Assembly: GCF_003385395.1 (NCBI RefSeq)
Contig: NZ_QNUG01000011.1
Coordinates: forward strand, 49,507-113,506
DNA: 64,000 bases
From: Epilithonimonas hispanica
Lineage (GTDB): Bacteria > Bacteroidota > Bacteroidia > Flavobacteriales > Weeksellaceae
Direction: 5' to 3'
Shown piece by piece: positions 8,088 through 18,245 of the stretch (its first letter is position 1; the number at the start of each line of letters is the position of its first letter). The notes below the pieces were generated by a model. The model did no database searches and was not told the origin of the DNA. It saw nothing but the letters and a program-made list of their open reading frames with translations. A program made the translations under genes and the position numbers.

Positions 8088-11000
8088 CTACATATTTCTT
8101 CGGTACTTTCCGCCCACTTCAAAAAGCGCATTGGTAATCTGCCCAAGCGAACAATATTTCACGGCATCCATCATCACTTCGAATAAGTTTTGTTGATTGA
8201 TGGCTGCGTATTGTAAAGTTTTCAAAGCTTCTGCAGATTTATCTTCGTTAGAATTCTGGAAATTATTAAGCATTTCGATCTGGAATTGTTTTTCTTCCTC
8301 AGTCGAACGGATTACTTCTCCGGGACGAACCGTTGGTGAACCATCTTTTCCTAAGAAAGTATTTACCCCGATGATCGGATATTCTCCTGTGTGTTTCAAC
8401 CATTCATAATGCATTGATTCTTCCTGAATCTTCGAACGTTGATACATCGTTTCCATCGCACCAAGAACTCCACCTCTTTCTGTAATTCTATCAAATTCTG
8501 CATACACAGCTTCTTCCACCAAATCAGTTAATTCTTCAATGATAAATGAACCTTGTAACGGATTTTCGTTCTTCGCTAAACCAAGTTCTTTATTGATAAT
8601 CAACTGAATTGCCATTGCTCTTCTTACAGATTGCTCAGTCGGCGTTGTAATTGCCTCGTCATAAGCGTTTGTGTGTAGTGAGTTACAGTTATCATAAATT
8701 GCATAAAGTGCTTGAAGCGTCGTTCTGATATCATTGAAATCAATTTCCTGAGCGTGAAGCGAACGTCCTGAAGTCTGGATGTGATATTTCAACATTTGGC
8801 TTCTTTCATCAGCTCCGTATTTCAGTTTCATAGCTTTTGCCCAAATTCTACGGGCAACTCTACCAATGACTGCATATTCTGGGTCTATTCCATTCGAAAA
8901 GAAGAAAGATAAATTCGGTGCAAAATCATTGATATCCATTCCTCTTGACAAATAATATTCAACATACGTGAAACCATTTGCCAACGTAAATGCCAACTGA
9001 GAAACCGGATTTGCACCCGCTTCTGCGATGTGATAACCCGAAATTGAAACAGAGTAGAAGTTTCTTACTTTTTCTTTGATGAAATATTCCTGAACATCAC
9101 CCATCAGTCTCAAAGCGAATTCCGTAGAGAAAATACAGGTATTCTGAGCCTGATCTTCTTTTAAAATGTCTGCCTGAACGGTACCACGAACGGTTGCGAT
9201 TGTTTTGGCTTTAATTTCAGCATAAGCTTCTGCAGGAATCACTTCATCTCCCGTGATTCCTAATAATTTTAAACCTAAACCATTATTGGAAGGCGGAAGT
9301 TCTCCGTTATATTTTGGTCTTTCTAAGCCTTTGTCGTCGAATTTTGCTTTTAAAACTTCTTCAACTTTTGATTCCAAACCATTTTCAGCAATATATTTTT
9401 CAACGTTTTGATCAATCGCAGCATTCATAAAGAAAGCCAACAACATCGGAGCTGGGCCATTGATTGTCATTGAAACTGAGGTCAATGCATTTACCAAATC
9501 AAATCCTGAATATAGTTTCTTAGCATCATCCAAAGTAGCAATGGAAACTCCCGCATTTCCGATTTTTCCGTAAATATCCGGCGGTAAAGCTGGATCTTGT
9601 CCGTACAATGTTACAGAGTCGAAAGCAGTAGACAAACGTTTTGCAGGCATTTCTGCTGAAACATAGTGGAATCTTCTGTTGGTTCTTTCAGGGCCTCCTT
9701 CTCCGGCGAACATTCTTGTTGGGTCTTCACCTGTTCTTTTGAAAGGGTAAATTCCTGCGGTGTAAGGAAATCCTCCCGGAAGATTTTCTTGACCTTTCCA
9801 TTTAATCAAATCGCCCCAATCGTTGTATTTTGGTAATGCGATTTTTGGAATTCTTAAATGAGATAAAGATTCTGTTGAGGTTTCAACCTTAATTTCTTTT
9901 CCTCTTACAAAATAGGAGTAAAACTCTTCGTGGAAAGCCTTTTTCGTATCGTCCCAGGTTTTTAGGAAGTCGATGTTTTCCTGTTGAAGTTCTTTTTCAG
10001 CTTTTTGATATTCAGCGTCCAAAGTTTCATTGAAAATGATTTTTTTAACGCCATCGATATGATACATTGTTCTGGCTAATTCAGCCTGTTTTTCAATGTT
10101 TGCATCATATTGTTTGTTGTTTTCAACGATTTCAGATAGATAACGAACTCTTTTTGGAGGAATGATCGTTACTTCATCTGTAATTTCCTGTTCAACAAAT
10201 GTTTTTAAATTTAAATCCGCAAACTTATCATTTACTTTAGAAACCAATCTGTTGTACAATTTCGTTGTTCCGTGATCGTTGAATTGAGATGCTTTTGTTG
10301 CATACACTGGCATTTCGTCCAATGGCTGTTCCCATAATAAATGGTTTCTCTGGAACTGTTTTCTAACGGCTTGAAGTGCATCCAAAGCACCTCTTTTGTC
10401 AGATTTATTTAAAGCCACCAAATCTGCATAATCCAACATATCGATTTTCTCCAACTGTGTTGCAGCTCCGTATTCAGGAGTCATTACGTACATTGAAACA
10501 TCCGCAAAATCTGAAACTTCCGAACCAGATTGTCCGATCCCTGAAGTTTCTAAAATGATAACATCAGGATGAGCCAATTTCAAAACATTCAAAGCAGAAT
10601 GGATGAACGGCGAAACCGAAACGTTATTTTCTCTCGTTGCCATCGAACGCATATAAACTCTTGGATCGTTGATTGCGTTCATACGAATTCTGTCTCCCAA
10701 AAGCGCACCTCCTGTTTTCTTTTTCGAAGGGTCGATGGAGATGATCGCAATTTTTTTATTTGGATTTGAACGGAGGAAACGTCTTACCAATTCATCAGTT
10801 AAAGAAGATTTTCCCGCTCCACCGGTACCTGTGATACCGATGATTGGAATGTTTAAATCTTTTGATTTTTCGTCAATTGCCTGAACCAATTCCGGTTTTT
10901 CTTCTGAGAAGTTTTCTACTGCAGAAATGATTTTTGCAATACTTGTAGAATTTTCAAAACTAATTGAATCTAAATCGATTGCTTCAACCTCTTTTCCAGT

Positions 11001-11435
11001 TGGGAAATCTGATCTTTTTACCAAATCGTCAATCATTCCCTGAAGACCAAGTTCACGACCGTCGTCCGGAGAATAAATTCTGTCGATTCCGTAAGACATT
11101 ATATCTTCGATTTCCTCAGGCAGAATAACACCGCCACCGCCACCAAAAATTTTGATTTGCGGAGAGTTTTTTTCTCTTAAAAGATCGTAGATGTATTTAA
11201 AATATTCGTTGTGACCGCCTTGGTAAGAGGTTAATGCAATTGCATTCGCATCTTCTTGAATGGCTGTGTTTACCACTTCCTCTGCAGATTTGTCGTGACC
11301 AAGGTGGATAACTTCGCATCCTGTTCCCTGAATCACACGACGCATGATATTAATTGCAGCATCGTGCCCGTCGAATAAAGACGCAGCAGTTACAATTCTT
11401 ACTTTGTTTTTAGGAGTATATCTTTGATTTTCCAT
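8088..11435 (-). CDS. icmF: Fused B12-dependent acyl-CoA mutase with G-protein chaperone (IcmF-type)
   Basis: Coenzyme B12 mutase of 1115 residues with the IcmF layout. It has a cobalamin-binding domain (about 12-145; DGHD at 22-25, TSYQGGH, and the GGGGG glycine run at 98-102), a MeaB-like GTPase (Walker A within GTGGAGKS 203-210, NKSD at 343-346) and a mutase TIM barrel (about 525-1115). IcmF enzymes interconvert isobutyryl- and n-butyryl-Co[12 protein letters not shown] has Phe565 where methylmalonyl-CoA mutases have a substrate-contacting Tyr, which favours a non-methylmalonyl substrate. The canonical DxHxxG base-off motif reads DGHDAA, with Ala in place of Gly. It appears monocistronic. 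Confidence 0.9.
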   Translation of the reverse strand: MENQRYTPKNKVRIVTAASLFDGHDAAINIMRRVIQGTGCEVIHLGHDKSAEEVVNTAIQEDANAIALTSYQGGHNEYFKYIYDLLREKNSPQIKIFGGGGGVILPEEIEDIMSYGIDRIYSPDDGRELGLQGMIDDLVKRSDFPTGKEVEAIDLDSISFENSTSIAKIISAVENFSEEKPELVQAIDEKSKDLNIPIIGITGTGGAGKSSLTDELVRRFLRSNPNKKIAIISIDPSKKKTGGALLGDRIRMNAINDPRVYMRSMATRENNVSVSPFIHSALNVLKLAHPDVIILETSGIGQSGSEVSDFADVSMYVMTPEYGAATQLEKIDMLDYADLVALNKSDKRGALDALQAVRKQFQRNHLLWEQPLDEMPVYATKASQFNDHGTTKLYNRLVSKVNDKFADLNLKTFVEQEITDEVTIIPPKRVRYLSEIVENNKQYDANIEKQAELARTMYHIDGVKKIIFNETLDAEYQKAEKELQQENIDFLKTWDDTKKAFHEEFYSYFVRGKEIKVETSTESLSHLRIPKIALPKYNDWGDLIKWKGQENLPGGFPYTAGIYPFKRTGEDPTRMFAGEGGPERTNRRFHYVSAEMPAKRLSTAFDSVTLYGQDPALPPDIYGKIGNAGVSIATLDDAKKLYSGFDLVNALTSVSMTINGPAPMLLAFFMNAAIDQNVEKYIAENGLESKVEEVLKAKFDDKGLERPKYNGELPPSNNGLGLKLLGITGDEVIPAEAYAEIKAKTIATVRGTVQADILKEDQAQNTCIFSTEFALRLMGDVQEYFIKEKVRNFYSVSISGYHIAEAGANPVSQLAFTLANGFTYVEYYLSRGMDINDFAPNLSFFFSNGIDPEYAVIGRVARRIWAKAMKLKYGADERSQMLKYHIQTSGRSLHAQEIDFNDIRTTLQALYAIYDNCNSLHTNAYDEAITTPTEQSVRRAMAIQLIINKELGLAKNENPLQGSFIIEELTDLVEEAVYAEFDRITERGGVLGAMETMYQRSKIQEESMHYEWLKHTGEYPIIGVNTFLGKDGSPTVRPGEVIRSTEEEKQFQIEMLNNFQNSNEDKSAEALKTLQYAAINQQNLFEVMMDAVKYCSLGQITNALFEVGGKYRRNM

Positions 11436-11550
11436 TTATTAAATCGATGTTTCCAAAGATAAAATTTTTTTTGAAATGGGAAATAAATGCAAGATGATAG
11501 ACTGATAAATAATAGATTTTTGCTGAATCTAAATTTGAAGATTTAACTTA

Positions 11551-11638
11551 ATAGCCCCGATTGCAGTGGAAATCCTTTTGCTTTTCTTTGGCATAAGGAA
11601 AAGAAAAAGATTGTAACGGAAAGCGGGATTAGGCTCCT
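11551..11638. repeat. Interspersed hairpin repeat, copy B
   Basis: Two direct half-sites, GATTGCAGTGGAAA (11559-11572) and GATTGTAACGGAAA (11609-11622), are 11/14 identical and flank an imperfect hairpin made of CTTTTGCTTTTCTT and AGGAAAAGAAAAAG. The end GCGGGATTAGG (11623-11633) recurs exactly, inverted, at 58799-58809. It sits between the convergent-facing ends of no genes: it is upstream of the mutase and downstream of the LRR gene. Confidence 0.65.
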
Positions 11639-11644
11639 AAAAAA

Positions 11645-13279
11645 CTATTGCTTGATAAACTTGAAATTTTTGTTTCCTTCCTGTGTTTTGATTATTAACA
11701 TATAAACCCCACTTGGAAGTTTGGAAACATCGATTTTGGATTTGGAGTCCGATAGCATTTGTTTACCGCTCAAATCATATATATAGACTTTCTGGATGTT
11801 GTATTTGGTGCTTACAATATTCAAATAATCTGATGTGGGATTGGGATAGATATTAAAATATTTTACTGTTTCTGCCGTTCCGAGAACTTTTACCAATGAA
11901 ATGGGCTCTCTGAAAAGAGACAAATCGAAGACCGTTGAATTGTTTAAAACAGAATAGGTGTATGCTTCTACAGTGTAAGTGGCATAATCTTCTTCTTCCA
12001 CACTTGCGAAATTGAGATCCGCATTGGTCGTATTGGTTTTCTGATCCAGATTTTTGAACCAAGTAAATGAATAATCACTATTAGCTAAAGATTGATCCAG
12101 TTTTGCTGATTGTCCAATGATGCCTAATACTTCTTTTTCTACATCATAGCGTTGTGGGGAGTAATTGAGTTCGGTCTGGACATTAAAATCTGTTATATAA
12201 TTGTAAAGCTGAGGTTTTGTAAAACGGTTGTTGCAAATATGAGTAATAGGAGGAAGTTGATTATCCAAATCGCCAGAAAGTTGATTGCTGTTGAGGTTGA
12301 GCATTAATAATTTTGGCATACTTAAAAATTCTGAAGGAATATTGCCGGCAAGCAAATTATTATTCAAAAATAATTGCTGCAACTCTGTTAGGTTGGCGAG
12401 TAATGATGTGCTTCCAGAGATTTTATTTCTTCCGAGATTAAGGGTTTTGAGTTTCTTAAGCGAGGCAATTTGTGTTGGAATCTGAGATAGTTGATTATTT
12501 TCCAAAGATAACCACTCTAGGTTTGTGAGTGTTGAAAGACCAGATGTATTACGCTCCGTTATATTATTGTTACTTAGATTAAGGCTTTTGATCTGTGTGC
12601 TTTGTGAAACTTGAGTTGGAATTTGACTTAAGCCAGTTCCTGCAAGTGATATGGTTGTTAATTTAGGCAGTCCAGAAAGATTCCCATAAGAATTGTTAGG
12701 AATTGGATTGTTGTCTAATATTAATGTTTCGAGATTGTTAAAAGTTGCAATTTTTGAAGGGATATTGGACAAGTCTAGATCTGCGGCATTTAAAATTCGG
12801 ATGTTGTTGAAATTCTGAAGTAGCCCATTCACATCAGGAATTGTAAACTTGTTTCCGCCTAGGCCAAGATCTTCCAAATTAAAAAGCCCAGATAATGTAA
12901 TTGTAGGATTCCCTTCCAATCTATTATTACTGATATCTATTTTTGTCAATAGACTTAGAGAAGAAAGTCCCATTGCAACTTCGCCAGTTAGCTTATTATT
13001 ACTTAAGTCTAGTTTGGTTAGCTTTGGAAAAGAGCCTATATAAGTTGGGAAAGTTCCGCTGAGAGCATTTCCAGAAAGGTTCAGTTCTATGACAGCTCCA
13101 TTTTTGACGGAAACACCAAACCAGTTTCTTGGGTCTTTTTCTAGATCCCAGTTTCTGTTCCAGTTTTCCCCATTTGTGGAATTGTAAATGTTGATAAGCG
13201 CACTCCTTTCTGCATTAGAAATACTCCATTGTGCAAATATGAAATTTGAAATCAATAAAAAGAATAAAATTTTTTTCAA
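11645..13279 (-). CDS. Leucine-rich-repeat protein, T9SS cargo
   Basis: Secreted protein of 544 residues. The signal peptide MKKILFFLLISNFIFAQ is followed by a cap with the NSTNGENWNRNW motif and about 12 leucine-rich repeats (about 65-350, LxxLxxLxLxxNxL). An Ig-like stretch follows, then a type A T9SS sorting domain (about 470-544: YFNIYPNPTSDYLNI, VYIYDLSGKQM, GVYMLII, ending KFIKQ). It is therefore likely exported across the outer membrane and attached to or released from the surface. The binding partner is unknown. Confidence 0.85.
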   Translation of the reverse strand: MKKILFFLLISNFIFAQWSISNAERSALINIYNSTNGENWNRNWDLEKDPRNWFGVSVKNGAVIELNLSGNALSGTFPTYIGSFPKLTKLDLSNNKLTGEVAMGLSSLSLLTKIDISNNRLEGNPTITLSGLFNLEDLGLGGNKFTIPDVNGLLQNFNNIRILNAADLDLSNIPSKIATFNNLETLILDNNPIPNNSYGNLSGLPKLTTISLAGTGLSQIPTQVSQSTQIKSLNLSNNNITERNTSGLSTLTNLEWLSLENNQLSQIPTQIASLKKLKTLNLGRNKISGSTSLLANLTELQQLFLNNNLLAGNIPSEFLSMPKLLMLNLNSNQLSGDLDNQLPPITHICNNRFTKPQLYNYITDFNVQTELNYSPQRYDVEKEVLGIIGQSAKLDQSLANSDYSFTWFKNLDQKTNTTNADLNFASVEEEDYATYTVEAYTYSVLNNSTVFDLSLFREPISLVKVLGTAETVKYFNIYPNPTSDYLNIVSTKYNIQKVYIYDLSGKQMLSDSKSKIDVSKLPSGVYMLIIKTQEGNKNFKFIKQ

Positions 13280-13383
13280 ATGTATATAAGATTAAAGGGC
13301 AAATATAATGGATAATCGAATTGGATTGTTTGTTTTTTGAAAAATTAATGATTATTTTAATTGTAATGATTTAGGTTAATAAA

Positions 13384-13417
13384 AATAAAATCCAGCTTTG
13401 AGAAACTGGATTTTATT
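13384..13417 (-). terminator. Terminator of dps
   Basis: AATAAAATCCAG and CTGGATTTTATT are perfect inverted arms around CTTTGAGAAA, immediately downstream of the dps stop codon on the minus strand. Confidence 0.8.
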
Positions 13418-13434
13418 ATCGATAATTTATTTTT

Positions 13435-13911
13435 TTACTTACCAAGATAAGAATTATACATCCAAACCTCTTTTTCCTGTTCTGTGATGTAGTCGCTCAT
13501 TTGAGAGTTGGTTCCTTCATCTCCGGCTTTGTCTGTTAGGTCTAGTAATTCTCTTTGAAGATCAATCACAACCTTGAATGAATTAAGAATGATTTCTACA
13601 CTTTTATTTCCGTCACTTACTTCCTTACTTTCCTTGATGGTAGAAACTTTCAAATAATCTGAATAATTGTGAGCAGGAATTGCACCCAATGTTAAAATTC
13701 TTTCAGCAATCTCGTCTATTTTCAATACAAGACTATTATATAGTTCCTCGAATTTTGGATGAAGTGTGAAAAATTGTTCACCTTTTATATTCCAATGGGA
13801 ACCTCTTGTGTTCTGATAGAAAACAGAATAGTTGGCTAAAAGGATGTTGAGTTTTTCAGAAATGTTTTTACAATCGGCTTCTTTTAGTCCGATTAATGTG
13901 GCATTTTTCAT
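13435..13911 (-). CDS. dps: Dps-family DNA-protecting ferritin
   Basis: A 158-residue mini-ferritin that oxidises iron with peroxide and stores it in a 12-mer. The inter-subunit ferroxidase ligands are all present with canonical spacing: His39 (RGSHWN), His51 (LHPKF), Asp66 and Glu70 (KIDEIAERI), that is 12, 15 and 4 residues apart. The N-terminus lacks a long Lys-rich tail, so DNA binding may be weak. It has its own terminator and is divergent from rpsL; no OxyR-like site was identified in the 201-base intergenic region. Confidence 0.93.
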   Translation of the reverse strand: MKNATLIGLKEADCKNISEKLNILLANYSVFYQNTRGSHWNIKGEQFFTLHPKFEELYNSLVLKIDEIAERILTLGAIPAHNYSDYLKVSTIKESKEVSDGNKSVEIILNSFKVVIDLQRELLDLTDKAGDEGTNSQMSDYITEQEKEVWMYNSYLGK

Positions 13912-14058
13912 TATAATTAAGTTTAATTGATTTTAAAATAAGTTATAAAGTTATCATCAATAATCTCTCCAAAAATGTTTTTTCTGAGCTTAATTTGATT
14001 AAAATATCACAAGCAACAGATTGAAAAATTCTATCATTAATTATTTTTCTCTAACTAC

Positions 14059-14088
14059 TTGTAGATTAAAAAATTATTCATATTTTTG
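14059..14088 (+). promoter_or_regulatory. rpsL promoter
   Basis: TTG (14059-14061), exactly 19 bases, then TATTTTTG (14081-14088) match the Bacteroidota -33/-7 consensus. The start codon is 24 bases further on. The rplC promoter has the same 19-base spacing. Confidence 0.85.
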
Positions 14089-14112
14089 CACCCTAAAATA
14101 AAAAGCAATTAA

Positions 14113-14523
14113 ATGCCTACTATTCAACAATTAGTTAGAAAAGGAAGAGTCGCACTTACCAAGAAGAGTAAATCGGCTGCCCTTGATTCTTGTCCACAAA
14201 GACGAGGTGTATGTACGAGAGTATATACTACCACTCCTAAGAAACCTAACTCTGCACTTAGAAAAGTTGCAAGGGTAAGACTTTCAAACGGTAAAGAAGT
14301 TAACGCCTATATCCCAGGTGAAGGACATAATCTTCAAGAGCACTCGATAGTATTGGTACGCGGGGGGAGAGTTAAAGATTTACCAGGTGTAAGATACCAC
14401 ATCGTAAGAGGTGCGTTGGATACAGCTGGGGTGAACGGAAGAACACAAAGAAGATCTAAGTACGGAGCTAAGAGACCAAAACCAGGTCAAGCAGCTGCAC
14501 CAACTAAAGGTAAGAAAAAGTAA
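14113..14523 (+). CDS. rpsL: Ribosomal protein S12
   Basis: 30S decoding-centre protein of 136 residues. [18 protein letters not shown] and [20 protein letters not shown] are the family signatures. Lys43 and Lys88, the positions where streptomycin-resistance substitutions arise, are both wild type. It is the first gene of the str operon, directly behind a consensus promoter. The C-terminus has a short Ala/Gly/Lys-rich extension. Confidence 0.98.
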   Translation: MPTIQQLVRKGRVALTKKSKSAALDSCPQRRGVCTRVYTTTPKKPNSALRKVARVRLSNGKEVNAYIPGEGHNLQEHSIVLVRGGRVKDLPGVRYHIVRGALDTAGVNGRTQRRSKYGAKRPKPGQAAAPTKGKKK

Positions 14524-14546
14524 TCATTAAATAAGGTACAGAAACA

Positions 14547-15023
14547 ATGAGAAAGACAAAAGCGAAAAAAAGACCGTTGTTACCGGATCCAAAGTTTAAT
14601 GATCAATTGGTAACGAGATTCGTAAACAACTTGATGCTTGATGGTAAGAAGTCAATCGCATTCAAAATATTCTATGATGCATTAGATATCGTAGAAACTA
14701 AAAAAGGAGAAACTGAGAAAACAGCCCTTGAAATCTGGAAAGATGCATTAACAAACGTTATGCCTCACGTAGAAGTACGTTCTAGAAGAGTAGGTGGAGC
14801 AAACTTCCAGATTCCTATGCCAATCAGAGCTGATAGAAAAATTTCTATGGCTATGAAATGGTTAATTAGCTACTCTAAAAAGAGAAATGATAAGTCTATG
14901 GCTTTGAAATTAGCTAACGAAGTTGTAGCAGCTTCAAGAGAAGAAGGTGCAGCTTTCAAAAAGAAAACTGATACTCACAAAATGGCGGAAGCTAACAAAG
15001 CGTTTTCACACTTTAAATTCTAA
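14547..15023 (+). CDS. rpsG: Ribosomal protein S7
   Basis: 30S head protein of 158 residues that nucleates assembly of the 16S rRNA 3' domain. It shows the typical MRKTKAKKR start, the PDPKFND and [15 protein letters not shown] motifs, and [16 protein letters not shown]. It follows rpsL by 23 bases and precedes fusA by 6, in the standard str order. In E. coli S7 represses the str operon; no equivalent site was identified here. Confidence 0.98.
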   Translation: MRKTKAKKRPLLPDPKFNDQLVTRFVNNLMLDGKKSIAFKIFYDALDIVETKKGETEKTALEIWKDALTNVMPHVEVRSRRVGGANFQIPMPIRADRKISMAMKWLISYSKKRNDKSMALKLANEVVAASREEGAAFKKKTDTHKMAEANKAFSHFKF

Positions 15024-15029
15024 TCTGAA

Positions 15030-17147
15030 ATGGGTAGAGATCTTAAATTTACAAGAAATATTGGTATTGCTGCGCACATTGATGCAGGTAAAACTACCAC
15101 TACAGAAAGAATTTTATTCTATACAGGTGTAAATCACAAAATTGGAGAGGTTCACGATGGTGCTTCTACAATGGACTGGATGGAGCAGGAAGCTGAAAGA
15201 GGTATTACTATTACTTCTGCGGCTACGACTTGTTCTTGGAACTTTCCTACAGATCAAGGTAAAAAATTACCAGATACAAAAGCTTACCACTTCAACATCA
15301 TCGATACACCGGGACACGTTGACTTCACAGTAGAGGTTAACAGATCTTTGAGAGTATTAGATGGATTGGTATTCCTTTTCTCTGCAGTAGATGGAGTAGA
15401 GCCTCAGTCTGAAACAAACTGGAGACTTGCTGACAACTACAAAGTTGCTAGAATGGGATTCGTAAACAAAATGGACAGACAAGGAGCTGACTTCCTTAAC
15501 GTGGTAAACCAAGTTAAGACAATGTTAGGGTCAAACGCAGTTCCAATCGTTTTACCAATCGGTGCTGAAGAAGATTTCAAAGGTGTTGTAGACTTAATTA
15601 AAAACAGAGCGATCATCTGGGATGAGGCTGGACAAGGTGCTACTTTCGAGGTAGTTCCAATTCCGGAAGACATGAAGGATGAGGTTCTAGAATATAGAGA
15701 GAAATTAGTAGAAGCTGTTTCTGAATATGACGAAACTTTGATGGAGAAATTCTTCGAAGATCCGGATTCAATTACAGAAGAAGAAATCAATGCTGCATTG
15801 AGAGCTGCTACTATCGATTTATCTATTATCCCGATGACTTGTGGTTCTTCATTCAAGAACAAAGGAGTACAGTTTATGTTGGATGCAGTATGTAAATACT
15901 TGCCTTCTCCATTGGATAAAGATGATATCAAAGGTACAGATCCAAGAACTGACGCTGAAATCACAAGAAAACCTTCTGTAGATGAGCCTTTCTCTGCATT
16001 AGCATTTAAGATTGCTACCGATCCATTCGTAGGAAGATTAGCATTCTTCAGAGCATACTCTGGAAGACTAGATGCTGGTTCTTATATCTTGAACACGCGT
16101 TCAGGAGATAAAGAAAGAATCTCTAGAATCTATCAGATGCACGCTAACAAGCAAAACCCAGTAGAATATATTGAAGCTGGTGATATTGGTGCTGCTGTAG
16201 GTTTCAAATCTATCAAAACTGGTGATACAATGTGTGACGAGAAAAACCCAATCGTTCTAGAATCGATGGTTTTCCCTGATCCGGTAATTGGTATCGCTGT
16301 TGAGCCTAAAACTAAAGCTGACCAGGATAAAATGGGTAACGCTCTAGCTAAATTGGCTGAAGAAGATCCTACTTTTACAGTAAGAACTGACGAAGCTTCT
16401 GGACAAACGATTATCTCTGGTATGGGTGAGCTTCACTTGGATATCATTGTTGACCGTATGAAAAGAGAGTTCAAGGTTGAAGTTAACCAAGGACAACCTC
16501 AGGTAGAGTACAAAGAGAACTTAACAAAAACTGCCAACCACAGAGAGGTTTACAAAAAGCAATCTGGAGGTAAAGGTAAATTTGCTGATATCGTATTCGA
16601 ACTAGGACCTGCAGACGAAGGTAAAATTGGTTTAGAATTCATCAATGAGATCAAAGGTGGTAACGTTCCTAAGGAATTTGTTCCTGCAATTGAAAAAGGC
16701 TTTAAAGCTGCAATGAAAAACGGTCCATTGGCTGGTTTCGAAGTTGAAGGAATTAAAGTTACTCTTAAAGATGGATCTTTCCACGCAGTGGATTCTGATG
16801 CACTTTCTTTTGAATTAGCTGCTAAGCTTGGTTTCAAAGAAGCTGGTAAAGCTGCTAAACCAGTAATCATGGAGCCTATTATGAAATTGGAGGTTGTAAC
16901 TCCAGAAGAATATATGGGTAACATCATTGGTGACCTTAACAAGAGAAGAGGTACAATCAGTGGACAAGAAGAAAAGAACGGTGCCGTTGTTATCAAAGGT
17001 TCAGTTCCATTGTCTGAAATGTTTGGTTATGTTACTACTCTAAGAACACTTTCATCAGGAAGAGCTACTTCTTCTATGGAATTAGAGAAGTATCAAGCTA
17101 CTCCACAAAACGTTGCTGAAGATATCATTGCTAAAGCAAAAGGTTAA
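15030..17147 (+). CDS. fusA: Elongation factor G
   Basis: Translocation GTPase of 705 residues. The G1 motif AHIDAGKT is at 15-22, switch II DTPGH at 92-96 and NKMD at 146-149. Domains II-V follow, with the domain IV tip around residues 500-600, and the C-terminus reads [18 protein letters not shown]. Full length, 6 bases behind rpsG. tuf does not follow, so EF-Tu must be encoded elsewhere, as is usual in Bacteroidota. Confidence 0.98.
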   Translation: MGRDLKFTRNIGIAAHIDAGKTTTTERILFYTGVNHKIGEVHDGASTMDWMEQEAERGITITSAATTCSWNFPTDQGKKLPDTKAYHFNIIDTPGHVDFTVEVNRSLRVLDGLVFLFSAVDGVEPQSETNWRLADNYKVARMGFVNKMDRQGADFLNVVNQVKTMLGSNAVPIVLPIGAEEDFKGVVDLIKNRAIIWDEAGQGATFEVVPIPEDMKDEVLEYREKLVEAVSEYDETLMEKFFEDPDSITEEEINAALRAATIDLSIIPMTCGSSFKNKGVQFMLDAVCKYLPSPLDKDDIKGTDPRTDAEITRKPSVDEPFSALAFKIATDPFVGRLAFFRAYSGRLDAGSYILNTRSGDKERISRIYQMHANKQNPVEYIEAGDIGAAVGFKSIKTGDTMCDEKNPIVLESMVFPDPVIGIAVEPKTKADQDKMGNALAKLAEEDPTFTVRTDEASGQTIISGMGELHLDIIVDRMKREFKVEVNQGQPQVEYKENLTKTANHREVYKKQSGGKGKFADIVFELGPADEGKIGLEFINEIKGGNVPKEFVPAIEKGFKAAMKNGPLAGFEVEGIKVTLKDGSFHAVDSDALSFELAAKLGFKEAGKAAKPVIMEPIMKLEVVTPEEYMGNIIGDLNKRRGTISGQEEKNGAVVIKGSVPLSEMFGYVTTLRTLSSGRATSSMELEKYQATPQNVAEDIIAKAKG

Positions 17148-17164
17148 TTTTTAAAGTACAAGAA

Positions 17165-17470
17165 ATGTCACAAAGAATCAGAATAAAATTAAAATCTTAC
17201 GATTACAACTTGGTAGACAAGTCTGCTGAGAAAATCGTAAAAACGGTAAAGGCTACTGGTGCTGTTGTAAACGGACCTATTCCATTGCCAACGAATAAGA
17301 GAATCTTCACAGTGTTGAGATCTCCGCACGTAAACAAGAAAGCAAGAGAGCAGTTCCAATTATCAGCTCACAAGAGATTGATGGATATCTACTCTTCTTC
17401 TTCTAAAACTGTTGATGCTCTAATGAAATTAGAACTTCCTTCAGGAGTTGACGTAGAAATTAAAGTGTGA
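17165..17470 (+). CDS. rpsJ: Ribosomal protein S10
   Basis: 30S protein and NusE transcription factor of 101 residues ([41 protein letters not shown]). It is the last gene of the str operon here, 17 bases behind fusA, with a strong terminator 30 bases after its stop. The rest of the S10 operon begins 8.9 kb downstream at rplC. Confidence 0.98.
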   Translation: MSQRIRIKLKSYDYNLVDKSAEKIVKTVKATGAVVNGPIPLPTNKRIFTVLRSPHVNKKAREQFQLSAHKRLMDIYSSSSKTVDALMKLELPSGVDVEIKV

Positions 17471-17500
17471 TAATAGAGCATTTGGCTTATCATATTATAC

Positions 17501-17533
17501 AAATCCCTTTTCGAAAGAAAAGGGATTTTTTTT
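17501..17533 (+). terminator. Terminator of the str operon
   Basis: The perfect arms AAATCCCTTT (17501-17510) and AAAGGGATTT (17518-17527) with a 7-base loop are followed by eight T residues. It is a strong intrinsic terminator directly after rpsJ. Confidence 0.92.
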
Positions 17534-17722
17534 GAAATATGATAGTATTATATTTGGAGAATTGAAGCTGAGATAAACGAATTGATTAGAGTATAATTGA
17601 TAAAAATCCTCAATTAAGTTTATAAAAATATAATTAATTATTACAAAATTGATAGAAACATACTTCTATTTTATTAATCTTTTCTTTTTTAATATTAACT
17701 TCAATTCTTCAAATATTATCAT

Positions 17723-18160
17723 ATGAAAAACAATAATCTCTTCGAAAGATTCTCCAATTTGGCTACTAATTTTACAGGCAGTTCTTATGCATTTATAAGC
17801 GCTGTCCTTATTGTATTGATTTGGGCAATTTCTGGTCCTGTTTTCAATTATTCAGAAACTTGGCAATTGGTGATTAATACAGGGACAACAATTATTACAT
17901 TCTTGATGGTTTTCTTAATCCAAAAAGCTCAAAATAAGGATAGTAAAGCTATTCAATTAAAACTCAACGAATTGATTGCAGCAAGCAAACAAGCAAGTAA
18001 TCGGATGGTAGATATTGAGGATCTTACGGAGAAAGAACTAGATCAGCTTCATCAATATTTTGTGAAAATTGCGGAGTTGTCTAAGCAAGAAGGTAATTTT
18101 CATAAATGCTACTCCATAGATGCAGCGGTGAAAAAACATAATAGCAAATTAGAAAATTAA
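17723..18160 (+). CDS. Low-affinity iron permease family protein
   Basis: A 145-residue inner-membrane protein. Two close helices (about 23-42, AFISAVLIVLIWAISGPVF, and 52-68, INTGTTIITFLMVFLIQ) and the following AQNKDSKAIQLKLNELI match the low-affinity Fe/Cu permease family, with an acidic cytoplasmic tail. Transport activity in bacteria of this family is poorly tested. It lies upstream of a TonB siderophore receptor, consistent with an iron block, but a separate promoter probably starts the receptor gene. Confidence 0.8.
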   Translation: MKNNNLFERFSNLATNFTGSSYAFISAVLIVLIWAISGPVFNYSETWQLVINTGTTIITFLMVFLIQKAQNKDSKAIQLKLNELIAASKQASNRMVDIEDLTEKELDQLHQYFVKIAELSKQEGNFHKCYSIDAAVKKHNSKLEN

Positions 18161-18222
18161 CTTTTTTTAAGAAAACTGAGATTTGTCAATGTATAAAAGT
18201 TATTTAGAATTAATAAAAATAA

Positions 18223-18230
18223 TATTTTTG
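18223..18230 (+). promoter_or_regulatory. TonB receptor promoter -7 box
   Basis: TATTTTTG matches TAnnTTTG, 15 bases before the receptor ATG. No clean TTG lies at the expected -33 position. No Fur box could be recognised with confidence. Confidence 0.55.
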
Positions 18231-18245
18231 CTTCAAATTTAAACA

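Noticed and set aside
15437..15964. Minus-strand reading frame of 175 codons
   Set aside because: Lies wholly inside fusA in antisense; no start context and Ser/Leu-rich composition typical of antisense of a highly expressed gene.
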